54,365 nucleotides of DNA from Candidatus Cloacimonadota bacterium (GCA_029565595.1 JAKQNV010000161.1:1-54365), one strand, 5' to 3'. Positions 37,588-46,558 are shown, counted from the first letter of the stretch. The notes: generated by a model from the letters alone, not told the origin. A program made the numbers and translations.

Positions 37588-37651
37588 GACATATATGTTT
37601 AGAGCGTCATCGCACAGCACTCGAACAAACTAATGCAAGAGGAGGTGGCTT

Positions 37652-38425
37652 ATGAAAGCCGTTATCCTTGTCGCCCTGCTTTGCCTGGCTTCGGCCTTGT
37701 GCGCGGAGAGCGGGTTTGGCCTCTCGAACGTCGCTGAATTCGACACGGCGGATCCGGTCCTCACGCTTTCTTCCCCACTCGGAGGCGAGGTTTGGTACAT
37801 CGGTGAGAATTATGACATCCAGTGGGCGATCTCGGAAAGCCATCTGTCGCTGAATTCGATCTTTCTCTTTTACAGCACGGATGCGGGCGAAACCTACAAC
37901 ATCATCGAAGATTTCCTGGGCAACAGCGGATCCTATTCCTGGGAAATCCCCTCCGACCCGACCACGCAGGCCAAGGTGCGGATCCTGGCCAACGACACCT
38001 TCGGAAACATGGGCCAGGCCGAGAACGAGTCCGTTTTCGAACTCCGGTACATGAAACTCAAAGCCCCGGAAGGCCTCACGATCAGCATCAATGACGGCAC
38101 GGACGCCTATCTGGAATGGGAGCCGGTTTACGAGACCGTCAACGACGTCCCTCTGGAACCGAACGGATATTGGATCTTCCAAAGCCAGACGCCAAACGAG
38201 GAGGACTTTTCCTACCTGGCCACAAGTTTCGTGAACCTCTACAACCATGCCGACGCAACCGGCCTGTATCCCCGGTCGTTCTATTACATCGTGGCCTACA
38301 AAGATGTGGGCGGAAAGCTCGCCGCCCAACTCGAGCAGCTCATTTCACTCAGCCGGATGGGACTGAAACGCGTTTCCCTGAAAGATATTCTGGCCCTGCT
38401 GGACCAAGAGGGAGGAGGTGAATGA
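37652..38425 (+). CDS. Exported protein with KNH-like and FN3-like domains
   Basis: 257 residues, AAGAGGAGGTGG before the ATG. Signal peptide MKAVILVALLCLASALCAES. Residues about 30-130 follow the Kre9/KNH (Ser-Thr-rich-anchored) pattern: LSSPLGGEVWYIGENYDIQW, then SYSWEIPSD and VRILANDTFGN. A FN3-like region follows (LKAPEGLTISINDGTDAYLEW, FYYIVAYKDVGG). No sorting tail, ends QEGGGE. It is in an operon with the tandem FGE-like gene: the downstream start is within 3 nt of the stop. In this group, KNH-like proteins often precede FGE-like ones, but the joint function is not known. Confidence 0.72.
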   Translation: MKAVILVALLCLASALCAESGFGLSNVAEFDTADPVLTLSSPLGGEVWYIGENYDIQWAISESHLSLNSIFLFYSTDAGETYNIIEDFLGNSGSYSWEIPSDPTTQAKVRILANDTFGNMGQAENESVFELRYMKLKAPEGLTISINDGTDAYLEWEPVYETVNDVPLEPNGYWIFQSQTPNEEDFSYLATSFVNLYNHADATGLYPRSFYYIVAYKDVGGKLAAQLEQLISLSRMGLKRVSLKDILALLDQEGGGE

Positions 38426-38427
38426 CC

Positions 38428-40356
38428 ATGAAACGGATCATCTTGATTCTCTTCCTTACTGCGTCAGCTGTTTTGCTGTGTGCGGTCCCGCCCTCGGTGG
38501 AAAACGTTTTCACAGCCCAACGCACCGACGGCTCCAAGATCGTCGACGTCTATTACGACCTTGTCGATCTGGACGGCGATCTCTGCGAAATTACCGTCAT
38601 TCTGTCCACGGACGGCGGATCGATCTTCGACATCTTTCCCAGCCCTGAATTTCTCAGCGGCGACGTGGGACTCGATATCGCGCCCGGACCCGGCAAACAT
38701 ATAGAATGGCAGGCCGGAAACGAAGGCTACCTCCTGGATGATGACCAATACGTCTTCCAGATCTGGGCCGAAGACCACACGATCACGCCTCCGGCGGAAT
38801 TCACATTCGTCGATGGCGGAATGTTTTTCAACGGAACTTCCAATGTTAGCGTTTCCGGATTCCAGATCGGCATCCATGAGGTCACCCAGGCCCAATTCGA
38901 AGCGGTGATGGGTTACAATCCCGTGCTGAACTATCCTCCGCCGCAATGGCCCGATTACGGAACCGGACCGGATTTTCCCGTCTATTACGTATCCTGGTTC
39001 GACGCGATCGCCTATTGCAACATCCGCAGCATGCAGGAAGGCCTGATACCCTGTTACAGCTACGGAATCTCCGGAACGGATCCCGGTGTGTGGCCAGACG
39101 GCTGGAATTCTTACTACGGCAACCACACCCAGGTCAGCTGCAATTGGAACGCCGAAGGCTACAGGTTGCCGACAGAAATGGAATGGCAATTCGCCGCCAG
39201 CGGTGGTAATTTCTCAATGGGCTTCACTTACAGCGGATCCAACGCCATCAACGACGTCGGCTGGTATGCTGGCAACTCAGGTTTGCTGGCACATCCGGTC
39301 ATGCAATTGATGCCCAACGAGATAGCCACGTTTGACATGAGCGGCAACGTGCGCGAGTGGTGTTGGGATATTTACGGACCTTACACTCCGGTTCCGCCCT
39401 TCTTCGATCCCGTTTCCGATCCGGACGGAGCGTTGACCGGAAACTTCCGCGTCAACCGCGGCGGTTATTTCCAGGATCCGGCTGGCATCTGCGCGGTAAA
39501 TTACAGGATGTGGGCCTATGCGGACCTGCACGAGCCGGATCAGGGTTTCCGCCTCGTCAAAGCGATGCCGCAGCCTGAATTCATCTGGGTGGAAGGCGGT
39601 ACTTTTAATAACAGCTTTGGCGACGTCACTTTGTCCAGTTTCCAGCTGGGCATGCACGAACTCACTCAAAAACAGTATGTTGCGACGATGCACGCCAATC
39701 CCTCCTATACATGGGCGCCACCCTACTGGTATGGGCTGGGCAGCTACCATCCGGAATACTACATCAGCTGGATGGATGCCGTAGCCTATTGCAATATGCG
39801 CAGTTACGACGAAAATATGATGCCCTGCTACAGCTATGTCGACTCTCAGGGATATGATTGGGGCACAAACCCGGATAATTGGCCGGACGGCTGGAACAAC
39901 AACTATCCCCAGCCTACGCACGATCTGAAAATTGTCTGCAACTGGCTTGCCAGCGGTTACAGGCTGCCCACGGAAATGCAGTGGCAATTCGCCGCGATGG
40001 GCGGAAATCTCTCCCAGGGATATGTTTACAGCGGATCCAACGACTTGGGTACCGTCGGCTGGTGGCAGGGAAATTCAGGCAATTCGACCCATCCCGTCAT
40101 GCAAAAAATACCCAATGAACTCGGATTTTTCGATATGAGCGGAAACTGCCGCGAATGGTGCTGGGACCTTTATGGCGCCTTACCCACAACGCCGCAGACC
40201 GATCCCACCGGACCAACCACCGGCACGCAACGCATTCACCGGGGTGGGTGGGCCAACGATGGCGCCGGATGGTGCACCGTTCTTTTCCGCAGCTACAACC
40301 TATCGAATTTCCACGAGCCGGATATGTCCGTGCGCATCATCAGACCAATGTTTTAA
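38428..40356 (+). CDS. Exported tandem FGE-sulfatase-like protein
   Basis: 642 residues from ATG 38428; AGGAGG is 9 nt upstream of it, whereas the ATG at 38422 would be only 3 nt away. Signal peptide MKRIILILFLTASAVLLC. A short beta domain (about 20-110) is followed by two copies of the formylglycine-generating-enzyme-like fold, about residues 125-385 and 388-642. Each has HEVTQ/HELTQ, YVSWFDAIAYCN or the like, GYRLPTEMEWQFAA, MSGNxREWCWDxYG and NRGG/HRGG. In true FGE two Cys bind copper after RxKGGS; each copy here has only one (GICAVNYR, GWCTVLFR). It is therefore probably a structural or carbohydrate-binding relative rather than a sulfatase activator; no sulfatase is nearby. Confidence 0.82.
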   Translation: MKRIILILFLTASAVLLCAVPPSVENVFTAQRTDGSKIVDVYYDLVDLDGDLCEITVILSTDGGSIFDIFPSPEFLSGDVGLDIAPGPGKHIEWQAGNEGYLLDDDQYVFQIWAEDHTITPPAEFTFVDGGMFFNGTSNVSVSGFQIGIHEVTQAQFEAVMGYNPVLNYPPPQWPDYGTGPDFPVYYVSWFDAIAYCNIRSMQEGLIPCYSYGISGTDPGVWPDGWNSYYGNHTQVSCNWNAEGYRLPTEMEWQFAASGGNFSMGFTYSGSNAINDVGWYAGNSGLLAHPVMQLMPNEIATFDMSGNVREWCWDIYGPYTPVPPFFDPVSDPDGALTGNFRVNRGGYFQDPAGICAVNYRMWAYADLHEPDQGFRLVKAMPQPEFIWVEGGTFNNSFGDVTLSSFQLGMHELTQKQYVATMHANPSYTWAPPYWYGLGSYHPEYYISWMDAVAYCNMRSYDENMMPCYSYVDSQGYDWGTNPDNWPDGWNNNYPQPTHDLKIVCNWLASGYRLPTEMQWQFAAMGGNLSQGYVYSGSNDLGTVGWWQGNSGNSTHPVMQKIPNELGFFDMSGNCREWCWDLYGALPTTPQTDPTGPTTGTQRIHRGGWANDGAGWCTVLFRSYNLSNFHEPDMSVRIIRPMF

Positions 40357-40390
40357 TAAAGAGGAAATATCGGCAAAGGTTTCCAGTCTT

Positions 40391-40459
40391 GAAGCTCAGC
40401 CGTCGACAGGCAGATCCTGCCAATTTGGAGGTTATTTGCCGCGGCTGAGCTTTTCTTTT
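40391..40459 (+). terminator. Long terminator-like hairpin
   Basis: AAGCTCAGCCG (40392-40402) pairs exactly with CGGCTGAGCTT (40442-40452), followed by TTCTTTTG. A small inner hairpin GGCAG-atc-CTGCC lies in the 39-nt loop. Most simply a terminator for the FGE-like gene; a processed small RNA is possible. Confidence 0.5.
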
Positions 40460-40558
40460 GCTTTGCCGTCCCAAATCGCCTTAACACACACGTATCATCT
40501 TTTCCTGCAATAGTATAGACAAATTATGCGCCGCCAGCCCTGACTCTTGGCTCCGCCT

Positions 40559-40629
40559 ATCATTACGGGATCAATACGGGATCAATACGGGTGAAATCCG
40601 TATTGATCCCGTATTGATTCCGTATTGAC
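40559..40629. repeat. 71-bp 11-bp-lattice inverted repeat, copy C
   Basis: ATCATTACGGG, ATCAATACGGG, ATCAATACGG, centre GTGAAAT, CCGTATTGAT, CCCGTATTGAT, TCCGTATTGAC. It is the most diverged of the four and lies 92 nt before the next ATG. Confidence 0.93.
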
Positions 40630-40720
40630 AAAGAGGGCGGTCTGATTAATTTGTCCTTAAAAGGCAGATATGGAGTCACTTCCGTGTCTGTGCAAAACCA
40701 CGAAAAGGAAGTAAAACGCA

Positions 40721-41170
40721 ATGAAAGCAACCCGAGCCAATCTTTTGGGAGAATTCACCGGGACTCTGAACGGCCTGATCTATTACCGCCGCCGTCCCGG
40801 AGGCAAGATCTACGTGCGCAAGCAGTTCAAATTCAAAAACCATCCCGGACAACCCGGATTTGCCGGCGCCCAGAAAGCCATCTACGCCCTCAACCCCTCC
40901 TCCGGCTACATTCAGAACCTCAAGGATTACCTGTTGCTCTACAATCAGTTACCTGGTTTCAAAGACAAACCGGCCCAGTCCTGGACGAACCTTTACAACA
41001 AACTGATGTTCGCCCTGCAGAAAGCCCTGCCCGGCCAGGTCGTTTTGAAAAACATCACCCGCGAGCAGATCGCCGCCCAAAACCTGCCCTGCGTATCTGT
41101 GAAAGCCGCTGTGGAAGCGGGATTGCTGCCCGCGGTGCGGGACTACGAAAAGTTCAACCGCCCCTTGTGA
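40721..41170 (+). CDS. Small basic protein of unknown function
   Basis: 149 residues, AAAAGGAAG before the ATG. No signal peptide or membrane segment. The N-terminus MKATRANLLGEFTGTLNGLI then YYRRRPGGKIYVRKQF is basic and recalls DUF6266-like proteins (GxFSGxxGxxVxxxxxGxxxxR) faintly. QSWTNLYNKLMFALQKAL is a likely amphipathic helix. Not in an operon; it is followed by 35 nt and a convergent gene. Copy C of the repeat lies directly upstream. I cannot assign a function; a nucleic-acid-binding role is only a guess from charge. Confidence 0.6.
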   Translation: MKATRANLLGEFTGTLNGLIYYRRRPGGKIYVRKQFKFKNHPGQPGFAGAQKAIYALNPSSGYIQNLKDYLLLYNQLPGFKDKPAQSWTNLYNKLMFALQKALPGQVVLKNITREQIAAQNLPCVSVKAAVEAGLLPAVRDYEKFNRPL

Positions 41171-41205
41171 CGGGTCTCTAGCGGCGGAATATCAGACACT
41201 ACCAG

Positions 41206-41766
41206 TCACAGTTTGAAATTGAAGGCGTAACGGTAACCGAGGTAATAGCTTATGCGGCTGACAGGGTCGATGGTATAACCCTGATGTTCCAATTCGTCGA
41301 TCCTGTCGAAGATCCCGGAGCTCACCACATAGATGATCCCGAGGTCAAAGCCGTGTTTTTTGCTTTTGCCGAACATGAATTGCGAGCCCAGCCCCGCCGA
41401 AAATCCTGAATATGACTCCCGTTTGTCCCCGGCGATGGGGTCTGTGATCACCAAAACCTTGTTGACACCGTAGATCAGTAAAATTTCGGGCCGCCAGGTC
41501 TTGCTGTAGGGCCGGAAAAGGTATTTCAGGCCGACCGCGTAGCCCGGCGCGTAGCCAAAGGAGCCGATCCCTGCGGTGAGCGCGAGATTGTCGATGAAAT
41601 AAACATCGGCATTGAGCCCCAATCCGCCGTAGGGCAGTCCATAACCCAAGCCCAGGCCGCCGCGTTTGGCCAGCATTCCGGAATAGCCGGGATCCGCCAC
41701 CTGGGCGAAACAAAGGGTCGCGGCCAACAGCAGCAAAACTTGGAACAGAGCGGTTTTTTTCAGCAT
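41206..41766 (-). CDS. Exported outer-membrane beta-barrel-like protein
   Basis: 186 residues from ATG 41766; the ORF-track N-terminal extension to 42012 has no signal peptide. MLKKTALFQVLLLLAATLCFAQV is a signal peptide. The remainder alternates short Gly/aromatic strands (GLGLGYGLPYGGLGLNADVYF, LTAGIGSFGYAPGYAVGLKYL, SAGLGSQFMFG, LGIIYVVSS, ISYYLGYRYAFNFKL) of the type found in small 8-stranded barrels. The final strand ends in Leu rather than Phe. No family assigned. GGGAG lies about 9 nt upstream of this start. Confidence 0.65.
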   Translation of the reverse strand: MLKKTALFQVLLLLAATLCFAQVADPGYSGMLAKRGGLGLGYGLPYGGLGLNADVYFIDNLALTAGIGSFGYAPGYAVGLKYLFRPYSKTWRPEILLIYGVNKVLVITDPIAGDKRESYSGFSAGLGSQFMFGKSKKHGFDLGIIYVVSSGIFDRIDELEHQGYTIDPVSRISYYLGYRYAFNFKL

Positions 41767-41946
41767 CGGAGCAGTCTCCCGCGGTGAAATATAGCTTTTT
41801 GGTAGCATTCCCGGAGCTGACCCGGTGTCAAGGTTTTTTCGCTGTTGCGGGCGCTTTGGCGGACATTTTGCAGGGGAAAACTTTTGCTTGACAAGCCCCT
41901 GCGCTTTTAATAAGGTGCCGGCAAGATCTACACAGAGGTTTGCAGC

Positions 41947-42429
41947 ATGGAACTCAGGCTTGAAGAGCTTCAATTCCCCTCCGACGCCAATGTCATCTTG
42001 GGGCAGAGTCATTTTATCAAAAGTGTGGAAGACCTTTACGAGGTTTTAGTGAACAGCGTTCCTGAGATCAAATTCGGGCTGGCTTTTTGCGAAGCCTCCG
42101 GGCCCTGCCTGATCCGCAAGGAAGGCACAGACAGCGAATTGATCGAATGCGCTGTGGAAAACATGTTGCGCATCGCGGCCGGACACGCTTTCCTGATCGT
42201 ACTCAAAGACGCTTTCCCCATCAATGTTTTAAACGCTGTCAAGGACTGCCGCGAAGTGGCCAACATTTTTTGCGCGACCGCCAATCCGGTGCAGGTCATT
42301 TTGGCCCAAACCGAACAGGGTAACGGCATTTTGGGCGTCGTGGACGGTGAGCCGCCGAAAGGGATCGAATTGGACACCGATATCGCGCATCGCAAGGATT
42401 TTTTGCGCAAGATCGGTTACAAGCGCTGA
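41947..42429 (+). CDS. Adenosine-specific kinase (DUF355 family)
   Basis: 160 residues. Nearly every block is characteristic: NVILGQSHFIKSVEDLYEVL, IKFGLAFCEASGPCL, AGHAFLIVLKDAFPINVLNA, EVANIFCATANPVQVIL, QGNGILGVVDG. The family, known from structural work on archaeal and bacterial members, forms a compact alpha-beta fold that binds adenosine; a phosphotransferase function has been proposed, and I would not go further. Starts a row of four closely packed genes (this gene, thpR abutting by zero nt, then recA and recX), consistent with one transcript. A TTGACA lies at 41888-41893 upstream, with a weak -10. Confidence 0.9.
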   Translation: MELRLEELQFPSDANVILGQSHFIKSVEDLYEVLVNSVPEIKFGLAFCEASGPCLIRKEGTDSELIECAVENMLRIAAGHAFLIVLKDAFPINVLNAVKDCREVANIFCATANPVQVILAQTEQGNGILGVVDGEPPKGIELDTDIAHRKDFLRKIGYKR

Positions 42430-42981
42430 ATGAAATATCGCTGTTTTATCGCACTGGAAACCCCGGACGCGGTGCATGCAAGCCTGAGTGCCAAACTGCG
42501 CCTGTTGAGACCGCAACCGGGCGTGAAATGGGTCGAGGAGCAAAACCTGCACCTGACGCTGCTTTTTCTGGGCGATGTGGAAGCCGGACTGATCCCTGAA
42601 TTGGAGGCCTTGATCCGGGAAAACGTATCCGGCTGCAGGACATTCCCACTGGCGCTGAAAGGCCTGGAACTCTTTCCGGCCCGCGCTCCGCGTCTGGTCT
42701 GGGCCAGCCTCGCCCATCGGGACGAAGAGCTGTTCCGCCTTCATAAAGAGCTGCTGGGCTCGCTGCGCCGCAACGGTTTCGAGCCGGATCCAAAGCCGCT
42801 CAAGCTGCATATCACGCTGGGCCGCATCCGCAACCAGCTTCCGCCCTTGCTGGAAAAGGAGATCATGGCCGGCGAAGTCGAACGTTCCTGGCAGAACTAC
42901 GGCACCCTCACGCTCTACCGCAGCGTCCTAAAGCCGGAAGGGCCGACCTATCACGTTTTGGAACAATATAAAATGCCATAA
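42430..42981 (+). CDS. thpR: RNA 2',3'-cyclic phosphodiesterase ThpR (LigT family)
   Basis: 183 residues, with ATG on the base after the preceding stop. The two HxT motifs of 2H phosphoesterases are present: NLHLTLLFLGDV (about 37-48) and KLHITLGRIRN (about 126-136), the two His being the catalytic pair. KWVEEQNLH before the first motif is the usual family wording. It opens 2',3'-cyclic phosphate ends of RNA and related 2'-5' linkages in vitro. Its frequent proximity to recA, seen here 12 nt later, is known in many genomes. Confidence 0.93.
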   Translation: MKYRCFIALETPDAVHASLSAKLRLLRPQPGVKWVEEQNLHLTLLFLGDVEAGLIPELEALIRENVSGCRTFPLALKGLELFPARAPRLVWASLAHRDEELFRLHKELLGSLRRNGFEPDPKPLKLHITLGRIRNQLPPLLEKEIMAGEVERSWQNYGTLTLYRSVLKPEGPTYHVLEQYKMP

Positions 42982-42993
42982 AAGGAAAGAACT

Positions 42994-44049
42994 ATGCAAG
43001 ACAAAAACAAAGACATGGCGCTCAAAACCGCGATCACGCAACTGGAGAAAAAATACGGCGTGGGCACCCTGATGCGCCTGGGCGACAAGCCGCAACAAAA
43101 GGTGGATGTGATCCCCACCGGGGCCTTCAACCTCGATCTGGCGCTGGGAATAGGCGGCATCCCGCGCGGCCGAGTCACCGAAATCTACGGCGCCGAGGCC
43201 AGCGGCAAGACCACCCTGGCTTTGCACATCGCGGCCGAAACGCAAAAACTGGACGGCATCGTGGCCTTCATCGACGCGGAACACGCTCTGGACACGGCTT
43301 ACGCTAAAAAACTGGGTGTGAAGACCGAAGAACTTTTGCTCTCCCAACCTGATGGCGGCGAACAGGCCCTCGAAGTTTGCGAAACCCTGGTGCGCAGTTC
43401 AGCTGTGGACCTGGTGATCGTGGATTCCGTGGCAGCTCTGGTGCCCAAAGCCGAAATCGAAGGCGACATGGGCGACAGCCACGTCGGCTTGCAAGCCCGG
43501 TTGATGAGCCAGGCTTTGCGCAAACTGACCGCGATCGTCTCCAAATCCAATACTGCAGTTATTTTCATCAACCAGACCCGTATGAAGATCGGCGTCACCG
43601 CTTATATGAATCCCGAAACGACCACCGGCGGCGTGGCGCTGAAATTCTACTCTTCCGTGCGCCTGGAAGTCCGTTTCGCCGGAGCGATCAGGGCTGGCGG
43701 CACCGAAAGCGACGTCATCGGCGCCAAAACGCGCGTCAAGATCGTGAAAAACAAACTCGCACCGCCCTTCAAAACCGTGGTTTTCCCCATCATTTTCGGC
43801 GAAGGTATCTCCAACCTGGACATAATCCTCGACATGGCAACCGAAATGAACATCATCAAGAAAAGCGGCTCCTGGTTCTCCTACGAAGATACCAAACTCG
43901 GCCAGGGCGCGGAAAAAACGAAGCAGTATCTGAAAGACAATCCCAAACTGCTGGAAGAAGTCGAAACCAAGGTGCGCGAGAAAGCCAATCCCGAACAGCT
44001 CTTCAGTTCCGACCGCTCAAATGAAGCTGAGGATCCAGCCGAAGACTAG
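42994..44049 (+). CDS. recA: Recombinase RecA
   Basis: 351 residues. Walker A is [14 protein letters not shown] (about residues 64-77; consensus GPESSGKTT), Walker [13 protein letters not shown]1 region [26 protein letters not shown]2 [11 protein letters not shown] followed by [12 protein letters not shown]. RecA forms filaments on single-stranded DNA and drives strand exchange and LexA cleavage. The C-terminus is acidic (EAEDPAED), as usual. AAAGGAAAG precedes the ATG. No SOS-box-like palindrome was seen in the 12 nt before it, so its promoter is probably upstream of the operon. Confidence 0.98.
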   Translation: MQDKNKDMALKTAITQLEKKYGVGTLMRLGDKPQQKVDVIPTGAFNLDLALGIGGIPRGRVTEIYGAEASGKTTLALHIAAETQKLDGIVAFIDAEHALDTAYAKKLGVKTEELLLSQPDGGEQALEVCETLVRSSAVDLVIVDSVAALVPKAEIEGDMGDSHVGLQARLMSQALRKLTAIVSKSNTAVIFINQTRMKIGVTAYMNPETTTGGVALKFYSSVRLEVRFAGAIRAGGTESDVIGAKTRVKIVKNKLAPPFKTVVFPIIFGEGISNLDIILDMATEMNIIKKSGSWFSYEDTKLGQGAEKTKQYLKDNPKLLEEVETKVREKANPEQLFSSDRSNEAEDPAED

Positions 44050-44635
44050 GTTTTCGGCGCACGTCGAGATCGACGGAATTTGCCGGGGCACCCTTCCTCT
44101 GAGGGTGCTCCTGCAGTATTATCCCGCGGAATTTGCCGGAGAGGTCGGATCCGCTGAGGTTGAAGATCTGCTCAAACTCTTGCGGGATCAGGCTTTCAAC
44201 CTGTTGGTGGATTATCTGGCCAAGGCCGAACACAGCGAGTGGCAATGCCGGAATTTCCTGAAAAGAAAGAACTTTGAAGACTCCATCATCGAAGGCTGCC
44301 TGGCGCGGTGCCGCAAACTCAACTACCTGAACGACAAGAGGTTTTCCGAATTACTGGTCTCTTCCTACCTCGAACGCCGGGCCAGCAAACGCGCCATCAT
44401 CGCGAAACTGCGTGAACAACGAATATCCGAAACTATCTGGAGCCCTTTATTGGAGAGGCTTTACGACCCCAAACAGGCTTCCGGCGGCCTATCCGAACTG
44501 TTGCAAAAATACTGCCTCTCCCACCGCGGCCTGCCGCGCAACAAACTGAAGGAAAAAGCGTTCTCACATCTCTTCCGCAAAGGTTTCGAACTCGAGGACA
44601 TCCGCGCGGCCTGGGAAAGCCTCGACGGGGAATAA
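44021..44635 (+). CDS. recX: Regulatory protein RecX
   Basis: 204 residues overlapping recA by 29 nt in another frame, a long overlap that suggests tight coupling. RecX motifs: [18 protein letters not shown] and RNFLKRKNF (first three-helix repeat), [19 protein letters not shown] (second), then [11 protein letters not shown] and [20 protein letters not shown] (third). RecX caps and disassembles RecA filaments, keeping them in check. The first 40 residues are beta-like and not part of the helical repeats. An alternative start within recA further 3' has no better signal. Confidence 0.88.
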   Translation: MKLRIQPKTRFSAHVEIDGICRGTLPLRVLLQYYPAEFAGEVGSAEVEDLLKLLRDQAFNLLVDYLAKAEHSEWQCRNFLKRKNFEDSIIEGCLARCRKLNYLNDKRFSELLVSSYLERRASKRAIIAKLREQRISETIWSPLLERLYDPKQASGGLSELLQKYCLSHRGLPRNKLKEKAFSHLFRKGFELEDIRAAWESLDGE

Positions 44636-44636
44636 A

Positions 44637-44666
44637 AAAACCGGTTTCAGCGAAGAAACCGGTCTT
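44637..44666. terminator. Bidirectional terminator between convergent genes
   Basis: ACCGGTTTC (44640-44648) pairs with GAAACCGGT (44655-44663). Preceded by seven A's, which become a T-run on the minus strand, so it is a strong terminator for the 44686 gene on the minus strand, and weaker for recX (CTTGG). Confidence 0.85.
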
Positions 44667-44685
44667 GGGCTGATGTAAACAGGTC

Positions 44686-44967
44686 TCAGGACACTGAGTT
44701 CAGAATGCCGCCCATCGTCGCCGCAATGGCGCCCCAGGCAAAAACCGCGATCAAGATCCCGATCGCGTACATGATCAATGTGGCGATCGCCCAATTCCTG
44801 CGGTTGGGATTTTCGCTTGAACTGGCGGCCCAAACGATGAGCAGGATGAGATTGACCAGCGGGATCATCATGAGCAGCAGGGTGCCGATCCAGGAACCGA
44901 TCGAAATGACCGGGGCATCCTGAACCGGATAGTTCGTAGTCCGATATTGCGGGGCTTGCTGTTCCAT
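44686..44967 (-). CDS. Small membrane protein, two helices
   Basis: 93 residues from ATG 44967, which has AGGAGG 7 nt upstream on this strand. After a soluble N-terminal segment, two hydrophobic helices follow: the first from about residue 23 (SIGSWIGTLLLMMIPLVNLI and the next few residues), the second containing IMYAIGILIAVFAWGAI. The SSENPNRRNWAIATL loop between them is typical of small DUF-type membrane proteins (Interferon-induced/CD225-like, DUF4190-like layouts). No function is known. It faces recX tail-to-tail with a shared terminator. Confidence 0.7.
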   Translation of the reverse strand: MEQQAPQYRTTNYPVQDAPVISIGSWIGTLLLMMIPLVNLILLIVWAASSSENPNRRNWAIATLIMYAIGILIAVFAWGAIAATMGGILNSVS

Positions 44968-45081
44968 AGGGGAACCTCCTGATGTTTTTTTCCAGACTAT
45001 CGCGGCTGAATCTTCAGTCAAGGGATATTTGCGGACTTTAAACTTGACGCGTGTCCGGAGGATTGATTTTCTATACTGGGT

Positions 45082-45726
45082 TTAAACGCCGATCCGCTGG
45101 CAGTATTGATAGATGGGACAAGCGGAGCAACGCGGCTTGCGCGGGTAACAGAGATTCTGGCCGAAAGCGACCACGTAGGAATTGTAAGTGAGCCAGTGTT
45201 TTTCCGGCAGGATTTTCCTTAGCGCCATCTCACTTTCCAGCGGGTTTTTGGTTTTGATGTAGCCCCAACGGTTGCTGATCCGGTGCACGTGCACGTCCAC
45301 GCAGATCGCCGGCAGGCCAAATGCCACCGCGCGCACGAGGTTCGCGGTTTTACGTCCCACGCCTGGAAGTTGCAGCAGATCGTCGATCTCCGCGGGTACC
45401 TGGCCGCCGAAACGGTCTCTTAAAACCTGCGGGAGTTGCTTCAGGTGTTTGGTTTTGTCGTTGTGGAACCCGACCTGGCGGATGATGGAGTCCAATTCCG
45501 CGGTGCTGAGTTTATCCAGGTCGTTGGCTTTGTGGACTACCTTGAAAAGTTCCGTGACGGCCTTCGTGGTCGTCTCGTCCTTGGTGCGCGCGCTGAGGAT
45601 CGTGGCTACCAGGACTTTGAAGGGATCTTTGGTCTTGGCCTGGATGAAGTCCACGACCGGAGTTTTGACTTGGTGGAAATGCTTTTCCAGTTCCTGCATC
45701 ACGGCGTCGATGTCGAATTTGGGCAT
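45082..45726 (-). CDS. nth: Endonuclease III (DNA glycosylase/AP lyase)
   Basis: 214 residues from ATG 45726, with AAGGAAGG upstream on this strand. The helix-hairpin-helix LPGVGRKTANLV carries the catalytic Lys, and the catalytic Asp lies in CVDVHVHRISNRW. The iron-sulfur ligands have canonical C-x6-C-x2-C-x5-C spacing in CYPRKPRCSACPIYQYC. Removes oxidised pyrimidines and cuts the abasic site. Divergently paired, 83 nt apart, with yedK, which also handles abasic sites. Confidence 0.96.
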   Translation of the reverse strand: MPKFDIDAVMQELEKHFHQVKTPVVDFIQAKTKDPFKVLVATILSARTKDETTTKAVTELFKVVHKANDLDKLSTAELDSIIRQVGFHNDKTKHLKQLPQVLRDRFGGQVPAEIDDLLQLPGVGRKTANLVRAVAFGLPAICVDVHVHRISNRWGYIKTKNPLESEMALRKILPEKHWLTYNSYVVAFGQNLCYPRKPRCSACPIYQYCQRIGV

Positions 45727-45809
45727 CAGTCCTTCCTTTGCAACTGATAAGAAAAATATGTTGCACAAATCCGCACGGCTTCATTCTTGTCAACCAGAAG
45801 GAGTTTGCC

Positions 45810-46478
45810 ATGTGCGGAAGATTCGCCCAAGTAATCAAGTACGACCGGCTGCAGAAACTGGAGAAGGAACTGCGCCTCACCCAAAAAGCCCAGCAGTTGG
45901 AACTGAATTTCAATGTGGCGCCGACGCAGACCGTATCCGCCGTACTCAGCCAGGACGCCGGACGCTACATCGGAGCGTTCCGATGGGGTCTCATTCCTTC
46001 CTGGAGCAAGGAAATCCCCTCCTATTCGATGATCAACGCCCGCGCTGAAACGATCACCGAAAAGCCGACCTTTCGCAGCGGCCTTCAGCGCCAGCGCTGC
46101 CTGCTCCCCGCCAACGGCTTCTACGAATGGCGCAAAAGTGACAAGCAGCCTTTTTTCGTCCACGCCGCCAACGACGACCTGATCTACATGGCCGGGATAT
46201 ACGACGCCTGGTACGGCCCCGACGGCAGTTATGTGCCTTCCCTGACCATCATCACGACAGCCGCCAACACCGCCATGAGCCAGATCCACGACCGCATGCC
46301 GGTCCTGCTCTTTGATGAAAACAGGCAGGCCTGGCTGGAACACAAAAACACCGACGCCTCCTCCTTTTTACCTTTGCTACAACCGGCTGCGGAGGATTCC
46401 ATCGCCATGTATAAAGTGGGTAAATTGGTAAACAAGGTGGGAAACAACACCGAGGAGTGCCTCCTGCCGGAAGAATAA
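45810..46478 (+). CDS. yedK: SRAP (HMCES/YedK) abasic-site crosslinking protein
   Basis: 222 residues from ATG 45810 with AAGGAG upstream. MCGRFAQ gives the essential Cys2 after Met removal, which forms a thiazolidine link with abasic sites in single-stranded DNA. Other active-site residues are in place: Asn in MINARAET, Glu in NGFYEWRK and His in QIHDRMPVLL. The family protects abasic sites at replication forks from mutagenic or strand-breaking processing. Nth divergently upstream makes a small abasic-site gene pair. Confidence 0.95.
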   Translation: MCGRFAQVIKYDRLQKLEKELRLTQKAQQLELNFNVAPTQTVSAVLSQDAGRYIGAFRWGLIPSWSKEIPSYSMINARAETITEKPTFRSGLQRQRCLLPANGFYEWRKSDKQPFFVHAANDDLIYMAGIYDAWYGPDGSYVPSLTIITTAANTAMSQIHDRMPVLLFDENRQAWLEHKNTDASSFLPLLQPAAEDSIAMYKVGKLVNKVGNNTEECLLPEE

Positions 46479-46529
46479 CAGTCTTCCGTTCAGTCCCCAT
46501 CAAGCTTTGTAAGGTCTTCAAAAAAACAC

Positions 46530-46558
46530 TTGACGTTTACACCTTATCTACCTATTAT
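46530..46558 (+). promoter_or_regulatory. Sigma-70-type promoter
   Basis: TTGACG (46530-46535), exactly 17 nt, then TATTAT (46553-46558), 51 nt before the ATG at 46609. It is the best -35/-10 pair in the window. Confidence 0.65.

Noticed and set aside
45044-45077. TTGACG ... TATACT on the plus strand
   Set aside because: Spacing is 22 nt and it would transcribe antisense to nth; no gene fits it.
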